The notes: a model not told the origin generated them from the sequence alone. A stretch of 33,010 bases of DNA from Acidobacteriota bacterium (GCA_028876335.1 JAGWSG010000143.1:1-33010), one strand, 5' to 3'. Counted from the stretch's first letter, positions 1 through 8,172 are shown. Numbers and translations are program-made.

Positions 1-1885
1 GTTGTGCCTGTGCATCAGGAACCCGCTTGACGAGATCGAGTAGATAAACGCGGTAGTCCAGGTCAGGATTGAGTACGACCGAGGTAGATTCAGGCCCATG
101 CTGTCGCACTTCAAGCTTCGCAGTTTGATGCGCAGTCACTGAAAGCTTGAAGCGGTAAAGATCAGGGGTTGCTTCGTCTGCCTTAATGCCATCGTCAAGC
201 GACCACCCGTTGGTACGTCGCGGAACTTCGATAAGAACATTGCGATCTGAGTCGGCGGTATTCGAAGCAGAGTAGGTCACTGCGTCCGTGTCCATGCGGG
301 TTTCGATGATGACGCCTTTGCGGATGGCTACATGATGCAGGTTGCGACGATTGTCGCAATTGACGACCTTTACGCGAATCGCCTGATCGTTGGCGTACGA
401 GAGCAATCGCTTCTCGCCAGGATGAATTGGGTCGAGCAGACCTTCACCGGCAAACTCGCCGTTCTCAAAGATGGAGAAGCTGCCCGAATCGAGCGTGAGC
501 TTCGAATCGTTTGTAAGCCAGACCGCGCGCAGTGGACGCGGCTCTCGCTCACTCCACAGCGTGACGTGCTGCGCGGGCAAGTCCTGTTGCAGAATCGGCA
601 CCATGGCCGATTCATTCTTGTGAATCGTGACAGGCTGCGTGAGCGCGTATTCAAAGTAGTCATCAAAAGCGCTGGTGGAAACGTCGCCCTGGCCGATGGC
701 ATCGGAAGGGCGATAGACGCCGGAACCAACCCCGCCTGATGCCGCCATATCCATACGATTCGGCGATGCAACTTCGACAGATTCCGTCGCAACGCCCGGA
801 GCCAATTTGGCAAGCGCTGCCATATTTCTGCCCCGAACCAAGTTGCCCGCCATTGGTCCTGAGTTCACCGGCACGGATTCTATCTTTTCATCCATCTCCG
901 CCGCCTCATGCGTCTGCGGCGTGGTGTTCGCTGCAACCGCAATGGGAATCACCGGACGTCGTGTATAGAGCGGCTGCGACAATGGCTGGATAAAACTCTG
1001 CGGCGCGCCGGCAACCAGTGAGAGTTGCACGTTGTCCCAGTCCGCGCCTACGGTGTTATCGACAACGGCCCAGCCCTGCACAATGGCCTTCTCACTGGCC
1101 TCGCGTGGGAAGACGATGCGATACGTCGCCTTCCACACCGGCACTTCACTGATGTAACTCACACGCAGCGTGCGTGCGCCGGACCCGATTGCATTGAGCG
1201 TCAAATGACGCAGGCCGCTTGCATGCGTGGTAGCGAGCAACTCAAGATAGCGATCCAACTGCGCTTGAAGGCCCGCATCAAGCGGTCGGACACTTACCAG
1301 CGGCGTCAGTTCAATCACGCGCGCAGCACCCGAACTCGCCACAAGTGTAAGAAAGTTTTTCTGAATCGTCGTGCTTGAATCGGATGAACCGCCGAGCTTT
1401 TCATCGCGCGACTCAATCGACATGAGCCGCCCCGTAATCGTGCCGCCCGGCGCGCCTGTCACTTCCACACGCTGCCCGCGCAGCGCCTGGAAGAGCTCTA
1501 CAGAAGTCGGGTCGTTTCCCATGCCGAGCGAGAGGGATTTGAGCTGCTCAGACAGCGGCGTTGTCGAGTTGTAGTTTACGCCGCCAACGCGGCCGCCACC
1601 TTCATCCAGAACCGTGAGCGATTGCAACACGTCGTTCAACTGCGATGAGGTGAAATCGATATTCACCCGCTGGTTTCCGTTGACAGTGCCGGCATGTTCA
1701 AAGAAACCCACGCCGTTTTTGTAGAGAACCACTTTGCGCACGGGCAGGTCTTTCGCGTCTGCCGGCGCTGTTGCGGTTACCGGCATCGTGTTCGTGTTCT
1801 GTCTCGCTTTCGACGCATTGGTTGATTGAGCAGCAAGCGTGCAGGCGCACGCAGAGACACCAAGAGCAATGAGGAGTCGGTGCAC
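1..1885 (-). CDS. DUF4139 domain-containing exported protein (C-terminus beyond window)
   Basis: The minus-strand frame is open from a GTG at 1885 to the window edge, 628 codons, so the C-terminus is missing. The GTG is preceded by AGGGAGG at a 5-base spacing, which decides the start. Residues 1-20 form a signal peptide ending LAAQS. A conserved block VRKVVLYKNGVGFFEHAG starts near residue 40, and the segments WKATYRIVFPRE, QGWAVVDNT and SFIQPLSQPLY mark the DUF4139 beta-rich domain known from MucoidyInhibitorA-like proteins. The family has no established enzymatic role; it is exported or surface-associated. A low-complexity insert around residues 325-400 splits the domain. It is a single gene, with bacterioferritin upstream on the same strand. 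Family assignment is firm, function unknown. A VSAC string at residues 10-13 could be a lipobox, but the hydrophobic stretch before it is short. Confidence 0.85.
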   Translation of the reverse strand, partial: MHRLLIALGVSACACTLAAQSTNASKARQNTNTMPVTATAPADAKDLPVRKVVLYKNGVGFFEHAGTVNGNQRVNIDFTSSQLNDVLQSLTVLDEGGGRVGGVNYNSTTPLSEQLKSLSLGMGNDPTSVELFQALRGQRVEVTGAPGGTITGRLMSIESRDEKLGGSSDSSTTIQKNFLTLVASSGAARVIELTPLVSVRPLDAGLQAQLDRYLELLATTHASGLRHLTLNAIGSGARTLRVSYISEVPVWKATYRIVFPREASEKAIVQGWAVVDNTVGADWDNVQLSLVAGAPQSFIQPLSQPLYTRRPVIPIAVAANTTPQTHEAAEMDEKIESVPVNSGPMAGNLVRGRNMAALAKLAPGVATESVEVASPNRMDMAASGGVGSGVYRPSDAIGQGDVSTSAFDDYFEYALTQPVTIHKNESAMVPILQQDLPAQHVTLWSEREPRPLRAVWLTNDSKLTLDSGSFSIFENGEFAGEGLLDPIHPGEKRLLSYANDQAIRVKVVNCDNRRNLHHVAIRKGVIIETRMDTDAVTYSASNTADSDRNVLIEVPRRTNGWSLDDGIKADEATPDLYRFKLSVTAHQTAKLEVRQHGPESTSVVLNPDLDYRVYLLDLVKRVPDAQAQ

Positions 1886-2013
1886 GAGTCCCTCCCTGGG
1901 TTTGCGGAATGCTAATTCCTTTGACCCCGCAGACACAAAAATGGTTCCCAGACGCACGAAAGAATTCATGCAAAGTGGGCCGGCACAGAACTGGCCAACC
2001 TTGGCGGCATTGC

Positions 2014-2487
2014 TCAGTCTTCCGCGCCCGTTTGCAGAATCAGGTACCGCTCGTAGCCCATTTCCTTCATCATGTGGACCTGTGCTTCAAGCCAGTCAAC
2101 GTGACCTTCTTCATCCTTCAGCAGCCTGATAAAAAGGTCGCGCGAACCGTTATCTTTGTTCTCTACGCAGACGCGAATCGACTCGTTGTACGAGGCAACG
2201 GCCTCCATCTCAAGCTTGAGATCTGCCTCAATCATGTCCTTCACGCTCTTGCCGACAGAGAGTGACATCGGCTCCATGGAAGGTGTGCCGTCAAGAAACA
2301 GAATCCGTTCCATCAGCGCTTCGGCGTGACGCATCTCGTCGATGGATTGTTTCTTGATGAGCTGGGAATACTTCTTGTAGCCCCAGTTTTCACTCATCTC
2401 CGCATGGAGGAAGTACTGGTTAATGGCAGTGAGCTCGTCACGCAGAGCCCGGTTTAGATGCTCGATGACTTTCGCATTCCCTTTCAT
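2014..2487 (-). CDS. bfr: Bacterioferritin
   Basis: This 157-residue protein has the full length of the bacterioferritin family, which forms a cytoplasmic 24-subunit shell that oxidises Fe(II) and stores it as mineral. The ferroxidase ligands are all present: E18, E51 and H54 (in DEMRHAE), E93, E126 and H129 (in DEEGHVDW). M52, the haem ligand at the subunit interface, is also kept, so it should be a haem-binding Bfr and not a plain ferritin. The start is set at the ATG giving MKGNAKVIE, the usual family N-terminus; the longer TTG-initiated frame would add 25 residues with no family similarity. The Shine-Dalgarno sequence is weak. It is divergent from the M1 peptidase gene. No bacterioferritin-associated ferredoxin gene is adjacent. 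Confidence 0.95.
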   Translation of the reverse strand: MKGNAKVIEHLNRALRDELTAINQYFLHAEMSENWGYKKYSQLIKKQSIDEMRHAEALMERILFLDGTPSMEPMSLSVGKSVKDMIEADLKLEMEAVASYNESIRVCVENKDNGSRDLFIRLLKDEEGHVDWLEAQVHMMKEMGYERYLILQTGAED

Positions 2488-2609
2488 GGCACAACATTCT
2501 TGCACAATTTTGGAATGGCCGATGTGAGCAGGCACACAGGCAGAGGTATTCTGAAAGTGCAAGCGTTTCCCTTCAAAAAGTACATCTCAATCTCTGGAGG
2601 TCATTGCCC

Positions 2610-4595
2610 ATGTGCGGCAATCGTCTGTTTCAGGTGTGGTGTCTCATCGCTCTGAGCTGTTCTGCTGCGGCACTTTCCGCCCAGAACTCTCCTTCTCAGG
2701 CTTCCAGTTACAATCCACGCCTTACATTTGCTCCGCTCACGTTGCCGAATCCGGTAAACGCGTATCGCTCGTCAGACGGAACACCGGGCCCCTCCTACTG
2801 GCAGAACGAAGCGGACTACACCATGCACGCCGTGCTCGACACCAAGGCAAAAACCCTGCACAACGACGAAGTCATCACCTATACCAACAACAGCCCCAAC
2901 GCGCTGACCTGCCTGTGGATCCACATGGAGCAGAACATCTACAAATCTGACTCGCGCGCGCGCATCGTGAATGGCGGAATGCGGCGCCGCAGGCGCGGTG
3001 CGAAGGCTCCCGAAGGTCCACCGCCCAGCACCAATGGATTTGAACTTGAGTCAGTGACATTGGAAACCGGCAAGACCGAAAAGAAAGCCGACTACCTCAT
3101 CAACGACACTCGTATGCAGATTCGCCTGCCGGAACCGCTCCGATCCAAAGGCGGAGTCATCCGCATCCATATCCGCTATCACTACACCATTCCCGGTGTC
3201 TGGGGCGGACGCACGTCATGGGGCATGTCAAAGCAAGGAGAGATTTACGACATGGCCCAGTGGTATCCGCGTATGTGTGTCTATGACGACCTACGCGGTT
3301 GGGACACACTGCCTTACCTTGGCAGCGAGTTCTACCTCGAGTACGGGCACTTCGACTATTACGTCACGGTGCCAAGCTCCATGATCGTCGCAGGCTCGGG
3401 AGAACTCGTGAATCCACACGAGGTGTTGACGTCAGAGGAAATTGCCAGGCTGGCTAAAGCACACTCGAGCGACAAAACCGTGATGATTCGCACGCCGCAA
3501 GAGGCAGAACAGGGCGGCGGCCGCCCAAAGAAAGAGGGCACGCTCACCTGGCACTTTCATATGGATCACACGCGCGACGTGGTGTGGAGCGCAAGCCCGG
3601 TGTTTGTGTGGGATGCAGCGCGGATCAACCTGCCCGGCGGCAAGACGGCACTCGCTCAAAGTGTGTACCCGCCAGAGAGCATCGGCAAAGACAAGTGGGA
3701 CCGTTCTACTGAATATGTCAAAGACACCGTGGAACGCTTCTCACGTCATTGGTATCCGTTCCCATGGCCATCGGAAATCAGCGTTGCCGGTTTCTCCACA
3801 GGTATGGAATACCCCGGCATGGTCTTCGACGGCATCGACGATGCTGGCAAGTTTCTCTTCTGGGTGACGGCGCATGAGGTTGGCCACAGCTGGTTCCCCA
3901 TGATTGTCGGTTCCAATGAGCGTCGCCACGCGTTTATGGATGAAGGCTTCAATACGTTCATCGATATTGGAGAGTCCGCGGAATTCGATGGCGGCATATT
4001 CGGACCGAAGCGCGATGGAGAATATTCCGCCGGTGGTGAGCCACCTGACACCATTTTGAAAGTGCTCGACAATCCGGAGGCGCCCACGCTGATGATGCAG
4101 GCAGATGCCTATCCCTGGCAGCTTGGCCACCCGGTGAGCTACTTCAAAGGTGCATACGGAATGGTTCTTTTGCGCGAGCAGATTCTGGGCAAAGAGCGCT
4201 TTGACTGGGCCTTCCGCAAATACATCCGTGCCTGGGCCTTCAAGCATCCGTCGCCGTCTGACTTCTTCCGCGCCATGCAGAGCGAAGGCGGGGAAGACCT
4301 GAGCTGGTTCTGGCGCGGCTGGCACATGAACGACTGGCGCTTCGACATGGCCATTAAAGCCATCGACGGCGATCAACTGACAATCGAGAACAAGGGACAG
4401 CTTGTTCTGCCCGCAACAGTGGAAGTGAAGTTTACTGACGGAACAACAACCCGTTTCCTCGTGCCGGTCGAGACGTGGGAATCAAAAGGCGAGGTGGTGT
4501 GGAACGGCTACAAACCGATCGCTTCTGCAACAATCGACCCAGACCACGTTCTGCCGGACGATGACCGCGCCGACAACACGATGACGGCAAAATAA
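2610..4595 (+). CDS. Exported M1-family zinc metallopeptidase
   Basis: This 661-residue protein starts at an ATG preceded by GGAGG nine bases upstream; the in-frame TTG at 2604 lies too close to that site. Residues 1-24 are a signal peptide (hydrophobic CLIALSCSAAA, cleavage after ALSA), so it acts outside the cytoplasmic membrane. The gluzincin motif HEVGH is at 422-426 and the third zinc ligand is E445 in MDEGF, the exact HEXXH-X18-E spacing of family M1. The exopeptidase signature normally read as GAMEN is here TGMEYPG (398-403), a variant common in bacterial M1 proteins of this size. An N-terminal beta domain precedes the catalytic domain. It probably cleaves N-terminal residues from periplasmic peptides; the substrate is unknown. 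It is a single gene ending in a bidirectional terminator. Confidence 0.9.
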   Translation: MCGNRLFQVWCLIALSCSAAALSAQNSPSQASSYNPRLTFAPLTLPNPVNAYRSSDGTPGPSYWQNEADYTMHAVLDTKAKTLHNDEVITYTNNSPNALTCLWIHMEQNIYKSDSRARIVNGGMRRRRRGAKAPEGPPPSTNGFELESVTLETGKTEKKADYLINDTRMQIRLPEPLRSKGGVIRIHIRYHYTIPGVWGGRTSWGMSKQGEIYDMAQWYPRMCVYDDLRGWDTLPYLGSEFYLEYGHFDYYVTVPSSMIVAGSGELVNPHEVLTSEEIARLAKAHSSDKTVMIRTPQEAEQGGGRPKKEGTLTWHFHMDHTRDVVWSASPVFVWDAARINLPGGKTALAQSVYPPESIGKDKWDRSTEYVKDTVERFSRHWYPFPWPSEISVAGFSTGMEYPGMVFDGIDDAGKFLFWVTAHEVGHSWFPMIVGSNERRHAFMDEGFNTFIDIGESAEFDGGIFGPKRDGEYSAGGEPPDTILKVLDNPEAPTLMMQADAYPWQLGHPVSYFKGAYGMVLLREQILGKERFDWAFRKYIRAWAFKHPSPSDFFRAMQSEGGEDLSWFWRGWHMNDWRFDMAIKAIDGDQLTIENKGQLVLPATVEVKFTDGTTTRFLVPVETWESKGEVVWNGYKPIASATIDPDHVLPDDDRADNTMTAK

Positions 4596-4598
4596 ATG

Positions 4599-4628
4599 CA
4601 GGCGGGCCCAGACCCGCCTGTTCTGTTT
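4599..4628. terminator. Bidirectional intrinsic terminator between convergent genes
   Basis: A perfect 8-bp stem, CAGGCGGG (4599-4606) with CCCGCCTG (4613-4620) around a 6-base loop, is followed by TTCTGTTT on the plus strand and, read on the minus strand, by CATTTATTTT. It lies between the stops of the M1 peptidase and the convergent DinB gene, so it can serve both. Confidence 0.8.
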
Positions 4629-4650
4629 CGCGCGGGGGATTTGCAACAAA

Positions 4651-5133
4651 TTACGCCGCGGCAATCTTCTCCAGTTGCGCGAGGTGGTTCAGATCGTGGC
4701 CCGCCATGGTCTCCACAATTGTCTGGAACTTCATCGCCCCACGCTCAGGATGGGTGACCGGATCGTTCGCATGATCAGGCAGCGCCCACGCAATCAGAAG
4801 CAGATTCCAATTACGAATTGCGGTAAAGGTGGCAAGCGCATCTGAGGCAGAGAACGAGGCATAGGGCGCCGCCCACTTGTCCTGGTCGAAGGGCTGCAGC
4901 ACATGGCCTGGCTCGGCAAGGGTCTGACGCAATCGGAAGCTGAAGGCAATTTCGCAGTCGGCCAGATGGCAGACTATCTGCGCGGGGCTCCACTTGCCGG
5001 TTGCGGGTGAGGTTGCTGCTTTGGACGCACCCATCTTTTCGAGCAATCCGGCAACAGTTGCCGGGGTGGTGGTGAGGATTGTGTCGAGCGGACGGCCATC
5101 GAGGAATTTGTCGTAGGGGTTGAGTTCGGACAT
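4651..5133 (-). CDS. DinB/YfiT-family putative metalloenzyme
   Basis: This 160-residue protein belongs to the DinB superfamily (DinB_2 type): a four-helix bundle binding a divalent metal through three histidines, with several members being thiol-dependent S-transferases. The ligands are visible as H56 in the first motif (IVCHLADCE) and H146/H150 in GHDLNHLAQLE. The ATG at 5133 is chosen because AAGGAG precedes it by 7-8 bases; the longer open frame upstream has no such site. It is convergent with the M1 peptidase and divergent from rpsP. It is one of three DinB domains within 5.6 kb. Substrate unknown. Confidence 0.88.
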   Translation of the reverse strand: MSELNPYDKFLDGRPLDTILTTTPATVAGLLEKMGASKAATSPATGKWSPAQIVCHLADCEIAFSFRLRQTLAEPGHVLQPFDQDKWAAPYASFSASDALATFTAIRNWNLLLIAWALPDHANDPVTHPERGAMKFQTIVETMAGHDLNHLAQLEKIAAA

Positions 5134-5342
5134 GGGGCGCTCCTTGAATTGATTCCCGCAAACAATTATCTTGATGCTATGCGATTCGAGCCCCTTATAT
5201 GCCGTTGCACGAAGGGGGATAGCACCAGCCGTGCAGCGGGGTCTTATAAACCCTGGTAAACGCCAGATCAGCGTGCCGGGAGGGGGCAGCACCCTCATCC
5301 ACCACCAAATCTCATCAAACTGCCGGGAGAAACACGCCGCTC

Positions 5343-5372
5343 TTGCTTCAAACCCCACTTTTCAGCGATACT
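5343..5372 (+). promoter_or_regulatory. Candidate sigma70-type promoter of rpsP
   Basis: TTGCTT (5343-5348), 18 bases, then GATACT (5367-5372), giving a start near 5379 and a leader of about 140 bases. Four of six bases match the consensus in each hexamer. The same hexamer pair (TTGCTN/GATACT) occurs ahead of khpA, which strengthens the call. Confidence 0.4.
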
Positions 5373-5391
5373 TAGGTGTTGTGTCTTGCGC

Positions 5392-5417
5392 GGCTGGACG
5401 CAGGTGTCCGGCCTTTT
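5392..5417 (+). promoter_or_regulatory. Leader hairpin followed by T4 upstream of rpsP
   Basis: GGCTGGAC (5392-5399) pairs with GTCCGGCC (5406-5413), eight pairs with one G-U, around a 6-base loop, and is followed directly by TTTT. It sits in the predicted rpsP leader, so it could be an attenuator or a ribosomal-protein feedback site. The U-tract is short and no alternative antiterminator pairing was established. Confidence 0.35.
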
Positions 5418-5521
5418 GCATGGGCAGGCGCCCTCAGGTTCCCGGGACAAACCCCGCTGGGACCGGCAAAAGCAAAGAGCCGCAAAGGTTTGCATAGGAT
5501 TTTGAAAGGAACAGAAACGCC

Positions 5522-5770
5522 GTGGTTATGATTCGTCTGGCGCGCGTTGGCGCCACCAAGCAGCCCTACTACCGCATCGTCGTCATTGAGAAGGACCGCG
5601 CCCGCAATGGCCGCTCCATTGAAGTGGTGGGCACCTACAATCCCCGTACCAACCCAGCCAGCGTCGATCTCAAGCACGAGCGCATCGCCTACTGGCGCAG
5701 CAATGGCGCGCAGTTCTCGGACATCGTGGCCAAGCTGGTTGCCAAGAACCCCGCCCCGGCCGCAGCCTAA
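5522..5770 (+). CDS. rpsP: 30S ribosomal protein bS16
   Basis: This 82-residue protein is the normal length for bS16, which binds 16S rRNA early in 30S assembly. It carries the family core MIRLARVGATKQPYYRIVV and VGTYNPRTNP. The GTG at 5522 is taken as the start because AAAGGA (5505-5510) lies 11 bases before it; the ATG at 5528 would be 17 bases away. It is the first gene of the rpsP-khpA-rimM-trmD cluster; the usual neighbour ffh is not upstream. The 168-base gap to khpA is long for a co-transcribed pair and contains a second candidate promoter. Confidence 0.96.
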   Translation: MVMIRLARVGATKQPYYRIVVIEKDRARNGRSIEVVGTYNPRTNPASVDLKHERIAYWRSNGAQFSDIVAKLVAKNPAPAAA

Positions 5771-5850
5771 GCGGCCCGCAGCCCCCGCCGGCCGGGCCGT
5801 ATCTACCGCCCGGTTTCCGCGTTCGGTGAATGCCCTGTAATTTCACTCGG

Positions 5851-5881
5851 TTGCTGACTTTCAGGGCCAAATACTGATACT
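5851..5881 (+). promoter_or_regulatory. Candidate promoter of khpA-rimM-trmD
   Basis: TTGCTG (5851-5856), 19 bases, then GATACT (5876-5881). It closely resembles the rpsP promoter and would let the downstream three genes be transcribed apart from rpsP. Confidence 0.35.
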
Positions 5882-5900
5882 ATTCGCGCACCGGTCCGGG

Positions 5901-5919
5901 TTGCTTCTCCAAGAAGCAA
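5901..5919 (+). promoter_or_regulatory. Hairpin just upstream of khpA
   Basis: A perfect 8-bp inverted repeat, TTGCTTCT (5901-5908) with AGAAGCAA (5912-5919) and a 3-base loop, is followed by AAA and then the AGAGG ribosome-binding region of khpA. It may modulate khpA translation or act as a weak stop for rpsP transcripts. Confidence 0.4.
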
Positions 5920-5938
5920 AAAGGTCAGAGGCAAGAGC

Positions 5939-6208
5939 ATGACCCAAAACGATATGGTGGCAGTAGAAGAGCTGGTCCGTGAAATCGCACGGGCTTTAGT
6001 TGATGAGCCCTCAGCGGTGGAAGTTGAGTCGGTGAGCAGGGACGAGAATACGGTTCTTAAGCTCAGAGTTGCACCGCAGGATGTTGGCAAAGTCATTGGA
6101 AAGCAAGGGCGTACCGCTCGTTCGGTGCGTACTATTCTTGGTGCTGTGAGCATGAAGCTCCACCACCGTTACACGCTCGACATTCTGGAAGAAGGCGACG
6201 AGGAATAG
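5939..6208 (+). CDS. khpA: KH-domain RNA-binding protein KhpA
   Basis: This 89-residue single type II KH protein (formerly YlqC) typically sits between rpsP and rimM. The RNA-binding GXXG loop is GKQG at 54-57, within VIGKQGRTARSVRTIL. In Gram-positive relatives KhpA pairs with KhpB to bind many transcripts; no KhpB/Jag gene is in this window. AGAGG precedes the ATG. RimM follows after 27 bases, so khpA, rimM and trmD look like one transcription unit. Confidence 0.93.
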   Translation: MTQNDMVAVEELVREIARALVDEPSAVEVESVSRDENTVLKLRVAPQDVGKVIGKQGRTARSVRTILGAVSMKLHHRYTLDILEEGDEE

Positions 6209-6235
6209 AGCGAAAGGGCATTTCCGGAGCGCAGC

Positions 6236-6805
6236 ATGGTCCCAGTCGATGAACAAACTGAGTGGACTTGGCTGGCACGGATTAAACGCCCGCAGGGACG
6301 TCGAGGCGAAGTCTTCGCCGAGATTCTCACCGATTATCCAGAGAAGTTCACTGAACGGCAACAGGTGTGGCTGCTCAGTGAAAGGCCAGGCAATAAGGCC
6401 AATAATGATTCTGCGCCCTGCGCCGCTGAGATCACAAATCACTGGCTTCACAAGGGCGGCATCGTGTTGCACTTCGCCGGATCCGCCTCCATCTCCGATG
6501 CAGAAAAGCTGGCTGGGCTCGTCGTTGCCATTCCCCGCTCTGAACGTATGCCACTCGGTGAAGATGAGGCCTACATTGGCGATCTAACTGAGTGCGAATT
6601 GGTAGACGTGTCTGGCAATGAGCCGGTCACAGTGGGCCACATTGCAGATGTGGATCGCAGTTCAGGGCCTGTGGCGCTGCTGATCGTCGACTCGCCCCGC
6701 GGCGAGGTGCTCGTGCCCTTCGCCAAGAGCTACCTTCGCAAATTAGATCTCGCCAACAAGCGCGTGGAGATGGCTCTGCCCGAAGGCCTGGTGGATTTGA
6801 ATTAG
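6236..6805 (+). CDS. rimM: Ribosome maturation factor RimM
   Basis: This 189-residue protein binds uS19 and assists 16S rRNA head-domain maturation. The N-terminal RimM domain is seen in WLARIKRPQGRRGEVFAE (about 12-30). The C-terminal PRC-barrel spans roughly 105-186, beginning EDEAYIGDLTECEL and including EVLVPFAKSYL. GGAG lies 6 bases before the ATG. It lies between khpA and trmD, the conserved order, with 63 bases to trmD. Confidence 0.95.
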   Translation: MVPVDEQTEWTWLARIKRPQGRRGEVFAEILTDYPEKFTERQQVWLLSERPGNKANNDSAPCAAEITNHWLHKGGIVLHFAGSASISDAEKLAGLVVAIPRSERMPLGEDEAYIGDLTECELVDVSGNEPVTVGHIADVDRSSGPVALLIVDSPRGEVLVPFAKSYLRKLDLANKRVEMALPEGLVDLN

Positions 6806-6868
6806 CCCACTGCATTCTTGCCGGAGTTTTGGTTTGGAGCCTCGCCAACCCACTAAGATCAAAAAGAC

Positions 6869-7708
6869 ATGAGTCTGCGCTTCGACATCGTGACCATCTT
6901 TCCCGGCTTCTTCCAGGGCTTCCTGGAGAACGGCATCATCCGCCGTGCGCAGGCGGAAGGACTGATTTCCTTTGGCCTGCATGACTTGCGCAACTGGACG
7001 CATGACCGTCACCGCACCGTGGACGATCGCCCCTTTGGCGGCGGCGAAGGCATGGTTCTCAAACCCGAACCTCTCTCCGCAGCACTTGAATCGCTCGGCG
7101 TCGAGCCAAAACCAAAACAAACCCCAGCGCACTCCAGCCCACCGCATGTTGTTCTTCTGTCCGCACAGGGCAGGCCGTTCACGCAGGTCATCGCCCGCAA
7201 CTTCGCAAAACTTGAGCGCATTGTCCTCGTCTGTGGCCGCTATGAAGGAGTCGACGAGCGCATTAACCAGCTTTATTGCGATACCGAAATTTCGATCGGC
7301 GACTACATCCTGAGCGGCGGCGAACTAGCTGCAGCCGTCGTCGCCGATGCTGTCATGCGCCTTGTGCCCGGCGTACTGGGCAATGAGGCTTCAGGCGAGT
7401 TCGAAAGTTTTGGTGCGGCTGACACCGAGATCGCAACAGTTACGGAAGGCGTCCCGCGCTCACAGCACGGTGCCGGTGGCTTGCTTGACTACCCACACTA
7501 CACGAGGCCAGCCGAGTTCATGGGCCTTGCCGTTCCGGAGGTGCTTCAAAAGGGCGACCACGCTGCAATTCGCCGCTGGCGGCGCGAGCAGCAATTGCGC
7601 AAAACATTCGCCAACCGGCCGGATCTATTGGAAAAAGCTGCACTCAGCGCGGAAGACCTTAAGACAATTGCTGTTTTGAAAGAGCGCCATTCAGACGGAC
7701 AGGGCTAG
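6869..7708 (+). CDS. trmD: tRNA (guanine-N1)-methyltransferase TrmD
   Basis: This 279-residue SPOUT-class enzyme methylates G37 of tRNAs that have G36, using SAM, to prevent +1 frameshifting. The trefoil-knot motifs are intact: PFGGGEGMVLKPEP (55-68), LLSAQGRPFTQ (96-106), CGRYEGVDER (122-131), SIGDYILSGGE (142-152) and the catalytic LLDYPHYTRP (205-214, with D207). An 18-25 residue linker (about 180-203) between knot and C-terminal domain is somewhat long. The Shine-Dalgarno is weak. Its TAG stop shares the tetramer CTAG with the stop of the convergent DinB gene. Confidence 0.97.
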   Translation: MSLRFDIVTIFPGFFQGFLENGIIRRAQAEGLISFGLHDLRNWTHDRHRTVDDRPFGGGEGMVLKPEPLSAALESLGVEPKPKQTPAHSSPPHVVLLSAQGRPFTQVIARNFAKLERIVLVCGRYEGVDERINQLYCDTEISIGDYILSGGELAAAVVADAVMRLVPGVLGNEASGEFESFGAADTEIATVTEGVPRSQHGAGGLLDYPHYTRPAEFMGLAVPEVLQKGDHAAIRRWRREQQLRKTFANRPDLLEKAALSAEDLKTIAVLKERHSDGQG

Positions 7709-8172
7709 AATGTCTTCACCGGTGGCGCCTGATCAACGCCAACCTTGCCAGAAGCAATCTCCGCAACAAAAAAATTCTCGCCGCGCGTGGGGCAGCCCGC
7801 AATACGGCGCAACATGGCTAGTTGCCCAACGTGCGTAAGTGCATCGGCAACTGGTCCTTGAAAAAGCCGCTCAATTGAAGTGTGTACCGGTTCGGGCGAA
7901 GCCAGATAGTCGTCAAGGGCCCCCAGGGCTGCATAAAAGCGTTCCACTTCCGCTTTCCAAGGCAGCGGAATGGAGTTGTGCCACTGCTGATGCCCTTTGG
8001 CAAGACTCAAAGCCCAGTCAAGCAAATCGCCCATGTGAGCAAGGATCTTGCCCGGCTCACGGCCGCATGCGTCAAAGGTGGCAAAATCCGCCGGAGCATT
8101 CTCAACCGCTCGCGTAGCCCGGTAGGCCAGCGAAGCAAGGGTATGACGAAGAAGTTCGCGGGTTTGATCCAT
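7705..8172 (-). CDS. DinB-superfamily protein, degenerate metal site
   Basis: This 155-residue protein is a short DinB-like four-helix bundle. The first histidine motif is kept (H46 in ILAHMGDLLDW). In the C-terminal motif only H114 is clear (ALTHVGQLAML); the position four residues earlier, His in canonical members, is D110, so metal binding may use Asp or be lost. The ATG at 8172 has AGGGG about 10 bases upstream and is preferred over a longer frame. The gene lies antisense between trmD and rplS, which are normally adjacent, and overlaps the trmD stop by 4 bases. Function unknown. Confidence 0.8.
   Translation of the reverse strand: MDQTRELLRHTLASLAYRATRAVENAPADFATFDACGREPGKILAHMGDLLDWALSLAKGHQQWHNSIPLPWKAEVERFYAALGALDDYLASPEPVHTSIERLFQGPVADALTHVGQLAMLRRIAGCPTRGENFFVAEIASGKVGVDQAPPVKTF

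Larger units (their letters stand above)
5134..5521. other. 388-base intergenic region between DinB gene and rpsP
   Basis: This gap holds the upstream region of the minus-strand DinB gene and the promoter and leader of rpsP. I looked for SRP RNA, RNase P, 6S-like RNA, tRNA and known riboswitch consensus strings on both strands and saw none. The best structures are the rpsP promoter and the leader hairpin listed separately. No convincing small ORF is present. Confidence 0.5.

Noticed and set aside
332-1574. Plus-strand ORFs in the first 1.6 kb
   Set aside because: All lie opposite the long continuous DUF4139 frame that runs to the window edge.
3741-4376. 211-codon minus-strand ORF opposite the M1 peptidase
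   Set aside because: Shadow frame over the zinc-site region of a clearly coding gene.
5134-5521. Possible SRP RNA or riboswitch upstream of rpsP
   Set aside because: A GTTTACCAGG-like string on the minus strand recalls 4.5S RNA, but the essential GGAAGGAAGCAGCC core is missing. No TPP, SAM or cobalamin consensus could be aligned.
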